From NCBI GenBank assembly GCA_050729835.1, contig JBOHLS010000001.1, positions 1-64,000 of the forward strand: DNA of 64,000 bases, written 5' to 3'. The first letter of the stretch is position 1. Every line of letters starts with the position of its first letter. The stretch comes from REEB95 sp050729835. GTDB lineage: Bacteria; Pseudomonadota; Alphaproteobacteria; ATCC43930; CGMCC-115725. Under the pieces are notes generated by a model that worked only from the letters and a program-made list of their open reading frames with translations, did not search any database and had not been told where the DNA came from. Below, one piece after another: positions 52,378 to 61,087 of this stretch. The position numbers were made by a program, and so were the translations under genes.

Positions 52378-53264
52378 CGCTTGGCCTCGGCGACGGCGAT
52401 GAACTCCGTCAGAATTTGCGCTGTCTCCGCCGGAAACTGGTCGACGAAGAAATGGCCGCCGGGCAGCGTCGCCGTGCGCAGGTCGGCACAGCGTTTGGCC
52501 CATTGCGCCGCCATGTCGAAATACTGCTGGATGACGCCATTCGCGCCCCAGAAGGCGAGGGCCGGGCAGGTGACCCGGCGCGTCTGGTCGGCCGCGTCAT
52601 GCTCGAGGTCGATGGTCGCGGCGGCGCGATAATCCGAGCACAAACCGTGGGTCGTCGCCGGATTGCGCCAGAAGTGTCGATAGTTGGCGAGCATCTCGGC
52701 GTCGAAGTCGGCCAGCCGCGTCGCGCCCCAGCCGACCAGGCAGGTCTCGTAGAAGAAATCCGGATCATTGCCGATCAGGCGCTCGGGGAAGGGCTCGGGC
52801 TGCGACAGGAAATACCAGTGCCAATAGGCACCGGCGATCAGCCGGTTGGTCTCCATGAACATCGCATAGGTCGGCGCGATGTCGAGAACGGCGAGCGAAA
52901 GCACGGCATCGGGCCGGTCGAGCGCCATACGATGCGCGGTCCGGCCGCCGCGATCGTGGCCGACGACATGGAAGCGGACGAAGCCAAGCCGCTCCATGGC
53001 CGCGACCTGGTCGGCGGCCATGCTACGGAACGAATAGTTAGAGTTGTCGGGCAGGCATTTTGGCTTCGACGAATCGCCATAGCCGCGCAGGTCGGCGCAC
53101 ACCACGGTGAAGCGGCGAGCGAGAATCGGCGCGACACGCGCCCACATCGCCAGGTTCTGCGGAAAGCCATGCAGCAGCAGGACAGGCGGCCCCTGGCCGC
53201 GAACGACGCAATTGACGACGATATCGCCGAGTTCGATGCGCTTGCGGTCGAAACCCTCGAACAC
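52374..53264 (-). CDS. Alpha/beta hydrolase, haloacetate-dehalogenase-like
   Basis: A 296-residue hydrolase. The oxyanion region is LLLHGFPQN, the nucleophile elbow is VGHDRGGRTAHRM with an aspartate rather than a serine, and the histidine is in LPGGHFFVDQFP. An aspartate nucleophile and YWHWYFLSQPEP resemble haloacetate/fluoroacetate dehalogenases, which cleave carbon-halogen bonds; epoxide hydrolases are an alternative. Forms a two-gene operon with the aldo/keto reductase. Confidence 0.82.
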   Translation of the reverse strand: MFEGFDRKRIELGDIVVNCVVRGQGPPVLLLHGFPQNLAMWARVAPILARRFTVVCADLRGYGDSSKPKCLPDNSNYSFRSMAADQVAAMERLGFVRFHVVGHDRGGRTAHRMALDRPDAVLSLAVLDIAPTYAMFMETNRLIAGAYWHWYFLSQPEPFPERLIGNDPDFFYETCLVGWGATRLADFDAEMLANYRHFWRNPATTHGLCSDYRAAATIDLEHDAADQTRRVTCPALAFWGANGVIQQYFDMAAQWAKRCADLRTATLPGGHFFVDQFPAETAQILTEFIAVAEAKR

Positions 53265-53299
53265 GCCGCCTCCTGCGGGCCGCGGAGAACGGCGCGGTG

Positions 53300-54064
53300 C
53301 TATTCCTTGGCGCTCTTTTTCTTCTCGCGCTTGGGCTTTTCGGCCTTATCCGCTTTATCGGTCTTCTCGGCTTTGGCTGCCTTGTCGCCTTTGGAGGCCT
53401 TGGCCGGCTTGGCCTCGGCTTCGTCGTCAGCAGTCTTGGCCTTGGCTTCGTCGTCAGCCGTCTTGGCCTTGGCTTTCGCCTTCTTGGGCTTGGCCTCGGC
53501 GTCAGGCACCGGCGCGGCGGCGGCTTCGGGCGCGGCCACGGCTTCACCGGCCCCGGCCCGGCCTTCCTGCGCCCGCTTGGTGACGTCGATGCCCTTGGCC
53601 TGCATCTCGGCTTCCTCGGCCGATTGCGCGACATTGACCGTGACCTGGACCGCGACCTCGGGGTGGAGGCGGACGCGCATCGGATAAAGGCCGAGCGTCT
53701 TGATCGCCTTGTCGAGCGTGACCTGGCCTTTGCCAATAGTGAAGCCGGCCTCGGTCACCGCCTGGGCGATGTCGCGCGCCGTCACCGAGCCGTAGAGCTG
53801 GCCGCTTTCGCCGGCCTGGCGGATGACCACCACCGACACGCCGTTGAGCTTCTGCGCAACCTGTTCGGCGTCGCCCCGTCGCGCCAGATTGGCCGCTTCG
53901 AGTTGTGTCCGCTGCTTCTCGAAGATCGCGAGGTTTTCCTTGGTGGCGCGGAGCGCCTTCTTCTGCGGCAACAGGTAGTTGCGCGCGAAGCCGGGCCGCA
54001 CCTTCACCACTTGGCCCATCTGGCCGAGCTTCTCGACGCGCTCGAGCAGGATGACTTCCATCAT
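53300..54064 (-). CDS. rplI: Ribosomal protein bL9, long repetitive tail
   Basis: Large-subunit protein bL9. The N-terminal domain MMEVILLERVEKLGQMGQVV and NYLLPQKKALRAT are unmistakable, and the C-terminal domain ends near residue 180. The protein totals 254 residues because of an Ala/Lys/Asp/Glu-rich extension with the repeated unit AKTADDEA. Such tails occur in some alphaproteobacteria. Last gene of the rpsF-rpsR-rplI operon. Confidence 0.95.
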   Translation of the reverse strand: MMEVILLERVEKLGQMGQVVKVRPGFARNYLLPQKKALRATKENLAIFEKQRTQLEAANLARRGDAEQVAQKLNGVSVVVIRQAGESGQLYGSVTARDIAQAVTEAGFTIGKGQVTLDKAIKTLGLYPMRVRLHPEVAVQVTVNVAQSAEEAEMQAKGIDVTKRAQEGRAGAGEAVAAPEAAAAPVPDAEAKPKKAKAKAKTADDEAKAKTADDEAEAKPAKASKGDKAAKAEKTDKADKAEKPKREKKKSAKE

Positions 54065-54077
54065 CGTCGCATCTCCC

Positions 54078-54365
54078 TCAGCGCAAGCTGTAGGGCAGGA
54101 GTCCGAGGAAGCGGGCTCGCTTGATGGCTTGCGCCAGCTCGCGCTGCTTCAGGGTCGAAACCGCGCTGATGCGCGACGGCACGATCTTGCCGCGTTCCGA
54201 CACGAAGCGCTGGAGCAGCTTGATGTCCTTGTAATCGACCTTGGGCGCGTGCGGACCCGAGAACGGGCACGATTTGCGTCGACGGAAGAACGGCCGGCGC
54301 GACTGCTGGCGGCCGCCGCGTTCGCCGCGATCACCACGCTCGCCGCCGCGAATATCGTCGCTCAC
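54078..54365 (-). CDS. rpsR: Ribosomal protein bS18
   Basis: A 95-residue small-subunit protein that pairs with bS6. Core: FFRRRKSCPFSGPHAPKVDYKD, LLQRFVSERGKIVPSRIS and LKQRELAQAIKRARFLGLLPY. The glycine/arginine-rich N-terminus (RGGERGDRGERGG) is longer than usual. Start overlaps the rpsF stop (ATGA). Confidence 0.96.
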   Translation of the reverse strand: MSDDIRGGERGDRGERGGRQQSRRPFFRRRKSCPFSGPHAPKVDYKDIKLLQRFVSERGKIVPSRISAVSTLKQRELAQAIKRARFLGLLPYSLR

Positions 54366-54778
54366 GCTTCGCCTCTCTCGGCTTCGACCGGCGCACCTTC
54401 ACGGGGCTCGCGATCGAACCGGCGGCTGCGCTCGCGCTCGCGCTCTTCGCCGCGCGAACGTGCCTGCATCATTGCCGACGGGACTTCCTCCAGCGCCTCG
54501 ACGTGCACGGTCAGGTAGCGCAGTACATCCTCGTTGATGCGCATGTTGCGCTCGAGTTCGTTCACCGCGACCGGCGGCGCGTCGAGATTGAGCAGGACGT
54601 AATGGCCCTTGCGGTTCTTCTTGATGCGGTAGGCGAGGTTGCGCAGGCCCCAATATTCGCGCTTGGTGACCTTGCCGCCATGCTCGGCGACGAGATTGGC
54701 GAAGGTCTCGGTCAGCGTCTCGACCTGGGCGGACGAGACATCCTGACGCGCAATGAAGACGTTTTCGTAGAACGGCAT
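54362..54778 (-). CDS. rpsF: Ribosomal protein bS6
   Basis: A 138-residue small-subunit protein. MPFYENVFIARQDVSSAQVE, GGKVTKREYWGLRNLAYRIKKNRKGHY and NMRINEDVLRYLTVHVE are diagnostic. A charged tail (REERERERSRRFDREP) follows the core, like that seen in other alphaproteobacteria. First gene of the operon, with AAGGAGA just upstream. Confidence 0.96.
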   Translation of the reverse strand: MPFYENVFIARQDVSSAQVETLTETFANLVAEHGGKVTKREYWGLRNLAYRIKKNRKGHYVLLNLDAPPVAVNELERNMRINEDVLRYLTVHVEALEEVPSAMMQARSRGEERERERSRRFDREPREGAPVEAERGEA

Positions 54779-54919
54779 CCAATCTCCTTATGGCTGTTCG
54801 CGGCCCGGCGCTGGTCGAGGATCGAGCATCAGCCGCCCGGGCCTAGCCGGCAACGCCGGCAAGGAGGCGGCGGACTATACACCAAGGATTCTGCGGCGCA
54901 AGCGGCCAGAAGCCGCGCC

Positions 54920-55504
54920 TCAGCGAGCGATCTGCGGGTTGCGGGACAGCCAGGCGATGACCTCGCCGGCACTCCGGTCGGGCGGAAACACCGGGTAGAA
55001 CACGTGCGTCACGGTGCCGTCGTCGATCACCAAGGTGAAGCGCTTCAACAGCGTTATGCCGCTGGTCTGGAAGACCGGCAGGTTCATCGCCTTGGTCAGG
55101 GCCAGATGCTCGTCGGAGAGTATGGCAAAGGGCAGGTGAAGGCGTTCGGCCGCTTCGCGCTGGTAGTCGGAGGATTGGGTCGAGAGCCCGAACAGGTGGG
55201 TGACCCCGAGCCGCTTCAAATCGTCAAGATGATCGCGGAACGAGCATGATTGCGGCGTGCAGCCGCGCGCGCCGGGGATCATGTCCCAGCCCGGCGGATT
55301 ATCGACGCCCGGCTGTCCGGTGCGCGGATAAGCATAGACGACGGTGCGGCCGCGAAGGGCAGCGAGATTGATCATACCTCGGTCAGTCGCTGGGAGCGGC
55401 ACGGCGGCCATGCGCGCGCCGCGCAGATGGCGCGTTCCGCCGTCGTCGGTCGGAGCCGGGATGGCAGACCAGTCGGGCGCGTCGACGCTTGTTTTCGCGG
55501 TCAT
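54920..55504 (-). CDS. Peroxiredoxin (AhpC/TSA family)
   Basis: A 194-residue thiol peroxidase-like protein. VVYAYPRTGQPG leads to MIPGARGCTPQSCSFRDH, with two cysteines spaced CTPQSC; the first is in the peroxidatic position used by PrxQ/BCP-type enzymes. FGLSTQSSDYQREAAERLHLPF follows. The ATGA overlap with the Rieske beta subunit implies co-expression and a protective role against peroxide formed by uncoupled oxygenase turnover (inference). Confidence 0.82.
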   Translation of the reverse strand: MTAKTSVDAPDWSAIPAPTDDGGTRHLRGARMAAVPLPATDRGMINLAALRGRTVVYAYPRTGQPGVDNPPGWDMIPGARGCTPQSCSFRDHLDDLKRLGVTHLFGLSTQSSDYQREAAERLHLPFAILSDEHLALTKAMNLPVFQTSGITLLKRFTLVIDDGTVTHVFYPVFPPDRSAGEVIAWLSRNPQIAR

Positions 55505-56004
55505 AGGATGAAGCTCACCGCGCCCAGCGCGCCGAGCTCCTCGCCGTCGAGGATGGCGCGGCGCTCGGCGATCTTGAGACCACCGCTCTCGCGCCGCAGC
55601 TTGTAGCGGTAATGGCCGACGAATTCGCGCCGGTCATCGTTGCGACGGAAGCGATAGACGACGAAATTGGCCGCGACCTCGACGGTGTCACCGTCGCCGC
55701 CGGTGATGCGCACGTTCGAGATCAGCCGGCGTGTGCGCGACGGCGGATATTCGGCATGCGCGCTCGGATCCTTGAGGCGCCTAACGCGTTCGACCAGCCG
55801 CGCGCGGTCATCGGCGATGGTGAACAGCGCCGTGCGGTGATCGGCGTCAGGCCGGTCGTTGGGCGGCACGTAATAGCCGCAATCCGCGGTGGTGAGCGCG
55901 AGCCAGTCGTCGAGCTTCCAGGCGTCCAACAGGGCCGCCTCACGATAGAGCAAGTCCTCGACCTCGTCGCGCGTGGCACTGACGGCGTTGCGTCGGTCGC
56001 TCAT
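55501..56004 (-). CDS. Aromatic-ring-hydroxylating dioxygenase, beta subunit
   Basis: A 167-residue small subunit with an NTF2-like fold. DLLYREAALLDAWKLDDWLALT, CGYYVPPNDRPD and an SRTRRLISNVRI block are characteristic. It has no metal and stabilises the alpha subunit hexamer. Coupled by ATGA on both sides. Confidence 0.87.
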   Translation of the reverse strand: MSDRRNAVSATRDEVEDLLYREAALLDAWKLDDWLALTTADCGYYVPPNDRPDADHRTALFTIADDRARLVERVRRLKDPSAHAEYPPSRTRRLISNVRITGGDGDTVEVAANFVVYRFRRNDDRREFVGHYRYKLRRESGGLKIAERRAILDGEELGALGAVSFIL

Positions 56005-57281
56005 TCGGCGCGGTCCATCAGCTCGCTCCAGCGTCGCCAGAACACACGCATGTGGCCTTCGTCGGTGTTGAGCTGTGCGTCCGCCGGCTTGGCCATGCCG
56101 CGCGACATGTCGGACCAGCCGACCTCGCGCCAGGCGTCGAGGCCCTGCTGCACGGCTTCGAGCGCGGCGACGTCGTCGGGCGTGGCGAAGCCGCCGGGCC
56201 CGTAGAAGGTGAGGAAGGCGTCGAGCCGGCGCGCGCGCTGCGCGGGCGTTTCCTCCGCCGGGCCGAGACACCAGGCGGTGACGCGCATGCGGTCGGGTGC
56301 GGTCGGGAAGAAGGTCCGCACCGTCACCGACGAGCCGTCGTTGAGCGCCAGATTGGGAAAGACGATTAGGTTGCGATTGGTGTCGGCGATGCGCGCGGCG
56401 CGTTCCTCGCCCAGGCGCGCAACCAGCTCGCGGCGGATCGCCTCGACGTCGGCCTTGGCGTCCTCGCCGTAGATCGAAATCCAGCGCGCCACCGGCCGGC
56501 CGCGAAAATTGACGTTGTCGGTGGTGAGGTGGCCGTTGCCGAGGTCCTTGCCCCAGCCTTTGGACGGCAGCAGCAGCCCTTCCTCCTTCGGCGGCCGCAC
56601 GTTGACACCGGCGTTCTTCATGTAGTTGAGCCAGGTGGTGTGCACCGTCGGCAGGTGGTAGTCGTCGACGCTGTTCTCGACCAAAAGCTTCCAGTTCGCC
56701 TTGATGTTGTATTCCTGTACGCCGGCGACGATTTCCATGCGCCCCGACGGCGATTGATCGACGACCAGGTCGATATACTCCTTGGCGCCGGCGAGATACT
56801 CGGCGAGCGGCGGCGCCGCGCGATCGAAGCAAGCGAAGCAGAAGTCGCGGTAATGCTCGAATCGCGGCACCGGCACCAAGCCGAGCTTCGCCTTGTCGAA
56901 AGCGGCGCCGTAGGCCTCGGGCCCGGGCACGCTCTTGAGCGCGCCGTCGGTCTCGTAGGTCCAACCGTGATACATGCACATGAACTGGCGCAAATTGCCT
57001 TCGCGCTCGCGGCACACCGTCGCGCCGCGATGCCGGCATGAATTGAGCAGTGCGTGGATCGTCCCGCCGTTGTCGCGGCAGAAGATCACCGGCCGCCCGG
57101 CGACCTGCCGAGTGCGGAAATCGCCCGGCCGCGCGAGCTCGGAGGCGTGGCCGACGTAGATCCAGCAATTATCGAAGATCGCGCGACGCTCGCGCTCAAG
57201 CACGGCGGGCGAGACCAGCGTCTCGCGCGACAGCGAGAAGGTGTTGCGGGCGCGGTCTTCGATGACGTAGCGGTCGGTCAT
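56001..57281 (-). CDS. Aromatic-ring-hydroxylating dioxygenase, alpha subunit (Rieske)
   Basis: A 426-residue catalytic subunit. The Rieske cluster ligands are CRH and CMYH (CRHRGATVCRE and FMCMYHGWTY), and the mononuclear-iron site is ENSVDDYHLPTVH. The frame is open far upstream in the wrong sense, and MTDRYVIEDRARN at 57281 gives the family start. No ferredoxin or reductase gene is adjacent, so electron partners must be encoded elsewhere. Substrate probably an aromatic acid, not identifiable. Confidence 0.9.
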   Translation of the reverse strand: MTDRYVIEDRARNTFSLSRETLVSPAVLERERRAIFDNCWIYVGHASELARPGDFRTRQVAGRPVIFCRDNGGTIHALLNSCRHRGATVCREREGNLRQFMCMYHGWTYETDGALKSVPGPEAYGAAFDKAKLGLVPVPRFEHYRDFCFACFDRAAPPLAEYLAGAKEYIDLVVDQSPSGRMEIVAGVQEYNIKANWKLLVENSVDDYHLPTVHTTWLNYMKNAGVNVRPPKEEGLLLPSKGWGKDLGNGHLTTDNVNFRGRPVARWISIYGEDAKADVEAIRRELVARLGEERAARIADTNRNLIVFPNLALNDGSSVTVRTFFPTAPDRMRVTAWCLGPAEETPAQRARRLDAFLTFYGPGGFATPDDVAALEAVQQGLDAWREVGWSDMSRGMAKPADAQLNTDEGHMRVFWRRWSELMDRAE

Positions 57282-57425
57282 GGCGGCGGTCGCGAGTTGC
57301 CGGCGAGTATAGCAAGGCGGCCGATGCCGCGAGCGCCGCTTTTGGCGCCAACCGGTCCGATCAGAGCACGTTGCGGCCGCTTTACAGGCTTTCGGCGCGG
57401 GTGTATCCGGTGCCCGGGAGGATTC

Positions 57426-57710
57426 GTGAAGGCGTGGCTGGTTTTGGCCCTGGCGGCACTCGTCGCCGGCTGCGCGCTGGTCGATCGCGACCCGGCGCGC
57501 GAGGTGATCGGCGTCTCTGCCGCGACCGGCAAGACGGCCGACGCTGCCGCGGCGCAGAAACTGCTGGCGTGGAAGGCGGGCCAGATCTGCACCGTGCCCG
57601 GCTACGACGTGCAGAAAAAGGACGTCGAACCGACCGAGGACAGACAACGGATCGCCGACTGGCAGTTGCGTTGCGCGCCGTACACCGCAATGACGCCGAT
57701 CCGGTTTTGA
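57426..57710 (+). CDS. Small lipoprotein
   Basis: A 94-residue lipoprotein starting at GTG behind a GGGAGGATTC ribosome site. Lipobox LVAGC at about residues 13-17 (VLALAALVAGC). The mature part has two more cysteines and ends QLRCAPYTAMTPIRF. No family recognised. It precedes fabD by 12 bases. Confidence 0.65.
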   Translation: MKAWLVLALAALVAGCALVDRDPAREVIGVSAATGKTADAAAAQKLLAWKAGQICTVPGYDVQKKDVEPTEDRQRIADWQLRCAPYTAMTPIRF

Positions 57711-57722
57711 GATGAATCCAAC

Positions 57723-58664
57723 ATGAGCCGCGCATTCGTATTTCCCGGACAAGGTTCGCAAGCGGTCGGCATGGGTCGCGAGCTGCACGCCGCATTCGCC
57801 ACCGCGCGCGACGTGTTCGGCGAGGTCGACGAGGCATTGAAGCAGAATCTGTCGCGTCTGATGTTCGAGGGGCCGGAAAGCGAGCTGGTGCTGACCGAGA
57901 ACGCCCAGCCGGCGCTGATGGCAGTGAGCCTGGCGGCCATGCGGGTGATGGAAAAGGACGGCGCGCTCGATTTGAAGCGCCAGGCGGCGTTCGTCGCGGG
58001 TCACTCGTTGGGTGAGTATTCAGCACTGGCGGCGGCTTATGCGCTCTCGGTCGCCGACGCCGCGCGGCTGTTGAAGCGCCGCGGCCGCGCCATGCAGCGC
58101 GCCGTGCCGGTTGGCATGGGCGCAATGGCGGCGCTGCTCGGGCTCGAGCTCGACGTAGCGCGCGCCGTCGCCAGCGAGGCGGCGCAGGGCGAGGTGCTTG
58201 AGGCGGCCAACGACAACGGTGCCGGCCAGGTCGTGGTCAGCGGCCATCGCACGGCGGTCGAGCGCGCGGTAATCCACGCCGCGACCCGCGGCGCCAAGCG
58301 CGCCATCATGCTGCCGGTCAGCGCGCCGTTCCATTGCGCGCTGATGGAGCCGGCAGCGCGCGAGATGGCCGAAGCGCTCGCCGAGGTGCGGCTCGGCGAG
58401 CCGGCTGTGCCCTTGGTGGCGAACGTGACGGCCACCGCCGTGCGCGATCCGGCGGAGATCAAGGAGCTGCTGGTTCAGCAGGTGACCGGCTTGGTGCGCT
58501 GGCGCGAATGCGTGCTTTACATGAAGGAACAGGGCGTGAGCGCACTGGTCGAGGTCGGCTCCGGTCGTGTGCTAAGCGGGCTTGCCAAGCGGATCGATCG
58601 CGAGATGGCCGGCCAGTCGCTCGGCACGCCGGCCGAGATCGAGGCCTTTCTCAAGACGCTCTGA
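57723..58664 (+). CDS. fabD: Malonyl-CoA:ACP transacylase
   Basis: A 313-residue enzyme that loads malonyl onto ACP. FPGQGSQAVGMG near the start, the active-site S95 in VAGHSLGEYSAL and the histidine in SAPFHCALM are all present. First of the fabD-fabG-acpP-fabF cluster. Confidence 0.95.
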   Translation: MSRAFVFPGQGSQAVGMGRELHAAFATARDVFGEVDEALKQNLSRLMFEGPESELVLTENAQPALMAVSLAAMRVMEKDGALDLKRQAAFVAGHSLGEYSALAAAYALSVADAARLLKRRGRAMQRAVPVGMGAMAALLGLELDVARAVASEAAQGEVLEAANDNGAGQVVVSGHRTAVERAVIHAATRGAKRAIMLPVSAPFHCALMEPAAREMAEALAEVRLGEPAVPLVANVTATAVRDPAEIKELLVQQVTGLVRWRECVLYMKEQGVSALVEVGSGRVLSGLAKRIDREMAGQSLGTPAEIEAFLKTL

Positions 58665-58681
58665 GCGGCGGAAGGATCTCC

Positions 58682-59419
58682 ATGTTCGATTTGAGTGGCA
58701 AGGCGGCGCTGGTCACCGGCGCATCGGGCGGCATCGGCGGCGCCATCGCGCGCACGCTCTACGGTGCCGGCGCCAAGGTGCTGCTCGCCGGCACCAAGGC
58801 CGACAAGCTGGCGGCGCTCAAGGAAGCGCTGGGCGAGCGCGCCGTCGTCGCCACCGCCGACCTCACCGATCCCGCAGCGGGCGAGGCGCTGGTCAGAACC
58901 GCCGAGGAACGGTTGGGGCAGCTCGACATTCTGGTCAACAACGCCGGGCTGACCAGGGACGGGTTGGCGTTGCGGATGAAGGACGAGGACTGGGCCAAGG
59001 TGATCGAGGTCGATTTGAGCGCCGGCTTCCGTCTCGCGCGCGCCGCGTTGCGCGGCATGATGAAGCGGCGCTGGGGCCGCATCGTCGGCATTGGCTCGGT
59101 CGTCGGCAGCACCGGCAATCCCGGCCAGGCGAATTACGCCGCGGCGAAAGCCGGCATGATCGGCATGATCAAGGCGCTCGCCGCCGAAGTCGCGTCGCGC
59201 GGCATCACCGTCAACTGCGTCGCGCCCGGGTTCATCGCCACGGCGATGACCGAGGTGCTGTCGGCGGAGCAGAAGACCAAGCTGGAGACCGCGATCCCGC
59301 TGGGCCGGCAGGGCACGCCGGACGAGGTCGCGGCCTGCGTGCTGTTTCTCGCCAGCGACGAAGCGCGTTACGTTACTGGCCACACGCTGCACGTCAACGG
59401 CGGGCTGGCGATGCTTTGA
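58682..59419 (+). CDS. fabG: 3-oxoacyl-ACP reductase
   Basis: A 245-residue NADPH-dependent SDR. TGASGGIG, NNAGLTRDGL, the Ser in GIGSVVGS and NYAAAKAG (YxxxK) match FabG. It reduces beta-ketoacyl-ACP. Follows fabD after 17 bases with a GGAAGGAT ribosome site. Confidence 0.94.
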   Translation: MFDLSGKAALVTGASGGIGGAIARTLYGAGAKVLLAGTKADKLAALKEALGERAVVATADLTDPAAGEALVRTAEERLGQLDILVNNAGLTRDGLALRMKDEDWAKVIEVDLSAGFRLARAALRGMMKRRWGRIVGIGSVVGSTGNPGQANYAAAKAGMIGMIKALAAEVASRGITVNCVAPGFIATAMTEVLSAEQKTKLETAIPLGRQGTPDEVAACVLFLASDEARYVTGHTLHVNGGLAML

Positions 59420-59576
59420 GCCGCAACTCGAACGAGGGTGGCCATGGCCCGTCATCTATGTTATGTCAGCCCCGCCTCGTCCGACGGCGTTTCCCGGACG
59501 GTCGGGCGGGTGTCTAACATCTTGATTAAACGACATTTGTAGCCAACAGCGCGTCAATCTTTCCGAGGTAAGTCTC

Positions 59577-59813
59577 ATGAGCGATATCGCCGACCGGGTT
59601 AAGAAGATCGTCGTCGAGCATCTGGGCGTTGACGAGACCAAGGTGACCGAAAACGCCAGCTTCATCGACGATTTGGGCGCCGACAGCCTCGACACCGTCG
59701 AGCTCGTCATGGCGTTCGAGGAGGAATTCGGCTGCGAAATCCCCGACGATGCGGCCGAGAAGATCGTGACCGTGAAGGACGCGGTGAACTTCATCGAGCA
59801 GCACAAATCCTAG
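59577..59813 (+). CDS. acpP: Acyl carrier protein
   Basis: A 78-residue acidic protein; the phosphopantetheine site is S37 in LGADSLDTVELVMAFEEEF. A 157-base spacer before it suggests an own promoter, as usual for the highly expressed acpP. A CGAGGTAAG stretch precedes the ATG. Confidence 0.97.
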   Translation: MSDIADRVKKIVVEHLGVDETKVTENASFIDDLGADSLDTVELVMAFEEEFGCEIPDDAAEKIVTVKDAVNFIEQHKS

Positions 59814-59823
59814 CTTTTCGTTC

Positions 59824-61086
59824 ATGAGACGCGTTGTTGTCACCGGTTGCGGCGTCGTCACGCCCTTGGGCGTGGGGACGGAGATTGTTTGGAAGCGGCT
59901 GCTCGAAGGCCAATCCGGCATCCGGGCGATCCAGAATTTCGACGTATCGGATTTGCCGGCCAAGATCGCCGGCCAGGTGCCGCGCGGCGAGACGGCGTCG
60001 GGCTCGTTCAATGCCGATGACTGGGTGCCGCCGAAGGAACAGCGCAAGATGGACGAGTTCATCGTCTTCGCGCTGGCGGCCGCGGCGCAGGCGGTCGACG
60101 ATTCCGGCTGGAAGCCGACCGACCCAGTCGATCGCGAGCGCACGGGCGTGATGATCGGCTCGGGCATCGGCGGGCTACCCGGCATCACCGAAGGCGCGCT
60201 TACCGTCCACGAGAAGGGCCCGCGGCGGCTGTCGCCGTTCTTCATTCCGTCGAACCTGATCAATCTGGCGTCGGGCCACGTTTCGATCCGCTACGGATAC
60301 AGCGGCCCCAACCACGCCGTGGTGACCGCCTGTTCGACCGGCGCGCATGCGATCGGCGACGCCGCGCGCATCATCATGTGGGACGATGCCGACGTCATGG
60401 TCGCCGGCGGCACCGAGGCGGCGATCTGCCGCATCGGCATCGCCGGCTTCGCCGCGGCGCGCGCGCTATCGACCAAGTTCAACGACGAGCCGCCGCGTGC
60501 GTCGCGCCCATGGGACCAGGATCGCGACGGCTTCGTGATGGGCGAGGGCGCCGGCATCGTCGTGCTCGAGGAGATCGAGCACGCCAAGAAGCGCGGCGCC
60601 AAGATCTACGCCGAGGTGGTCGGCTACGGCATGTCGGGCGACGCGCACCACATCACGGCGCCGGCCGAGGACGGCAGCGGTGCCTTCCGCGCCATGCGCA
60701 ACGCGCTCAATCGCGCCAAGCTTGCGCCGGAGCAGATCGATTACGTCAATGCGCACGGCACCTCAACGCCTCTCGGTGATGAGATAGAACTAGGCGCGGT
60801 CAAGCGGCTCTTCGGCGAATCGGCCTATAAGCTCTCGATGTCCTCGACCAAATCGGCGATCGGGCATCTTTTGGGCGCGGCCGGCAGCGTCGAAGCGATT
60901 TTCTCGATCCTCGCCTTGCGCGACGGCGTGGTGCCGCCGACGCTCAATCTCGAGCACCCGTCGCCAAGCTGCGACATCGATCTCGTGCCGCTGAAGGCCA
61001 AGGAACGGCCGGTGCGCTACGCGCTGAGCAACTCCTTCGGCTTCGGCGGGACCAACGCTTCGCTGATCTTCGGCCCGGCGCCCTGA
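59824..61086 (+). CDS. fabF: 3-oxoacyl-ACP synthase II
   Basis: A 420-residue condensing enzyme (KAS II). Active-site C170 in VVTACSTGAHAIGD, histidines in NAHGTSTPLGD and SATKSxIGHLLGAAG-like sequence (SSTKSAIGHLLGAAG). Elongates acyl-ACP. Follows acpP by 10 bases. Confidence 0.96.
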   Translation: MRRVVVTGCGVVTPLGVGTEIVWKRLLEGQSGIRAIQNFDVSDLPAKIAGQVPRGETASGSFNADDWVPPKEQRKMDEFIVFALAAAAQAVDDSGWKPTDPVDRERTGVMIGSGIGGLPGITEGALTVHEKGPRRLSPFFIPSNLINLASGHVSIRYGYSGPNHAVVTACSTGAHAIGDAARIIMWDDADVMVAGGTEAAICRIGIAGFAAARALSTKFNDEPPRASRPWDQDRDGFVMGEGAGIVVLEEIEHAKKRGAKIYAEVVGYGMSGDAHHITAPAEDGSGAFRAMRNALNRAKLAPEQIDYVNAHGTSTPLGDEIELGAVKRLFGESAYKLSMSSTKSAIGHLLGAAGSVEAIFSILALRDGVVPPTLNLEHPSPSCDIDLVPLKAKERPVRYALSNSFGFGGTNASLIFGPAP

Positions 61087-61087
61087 C

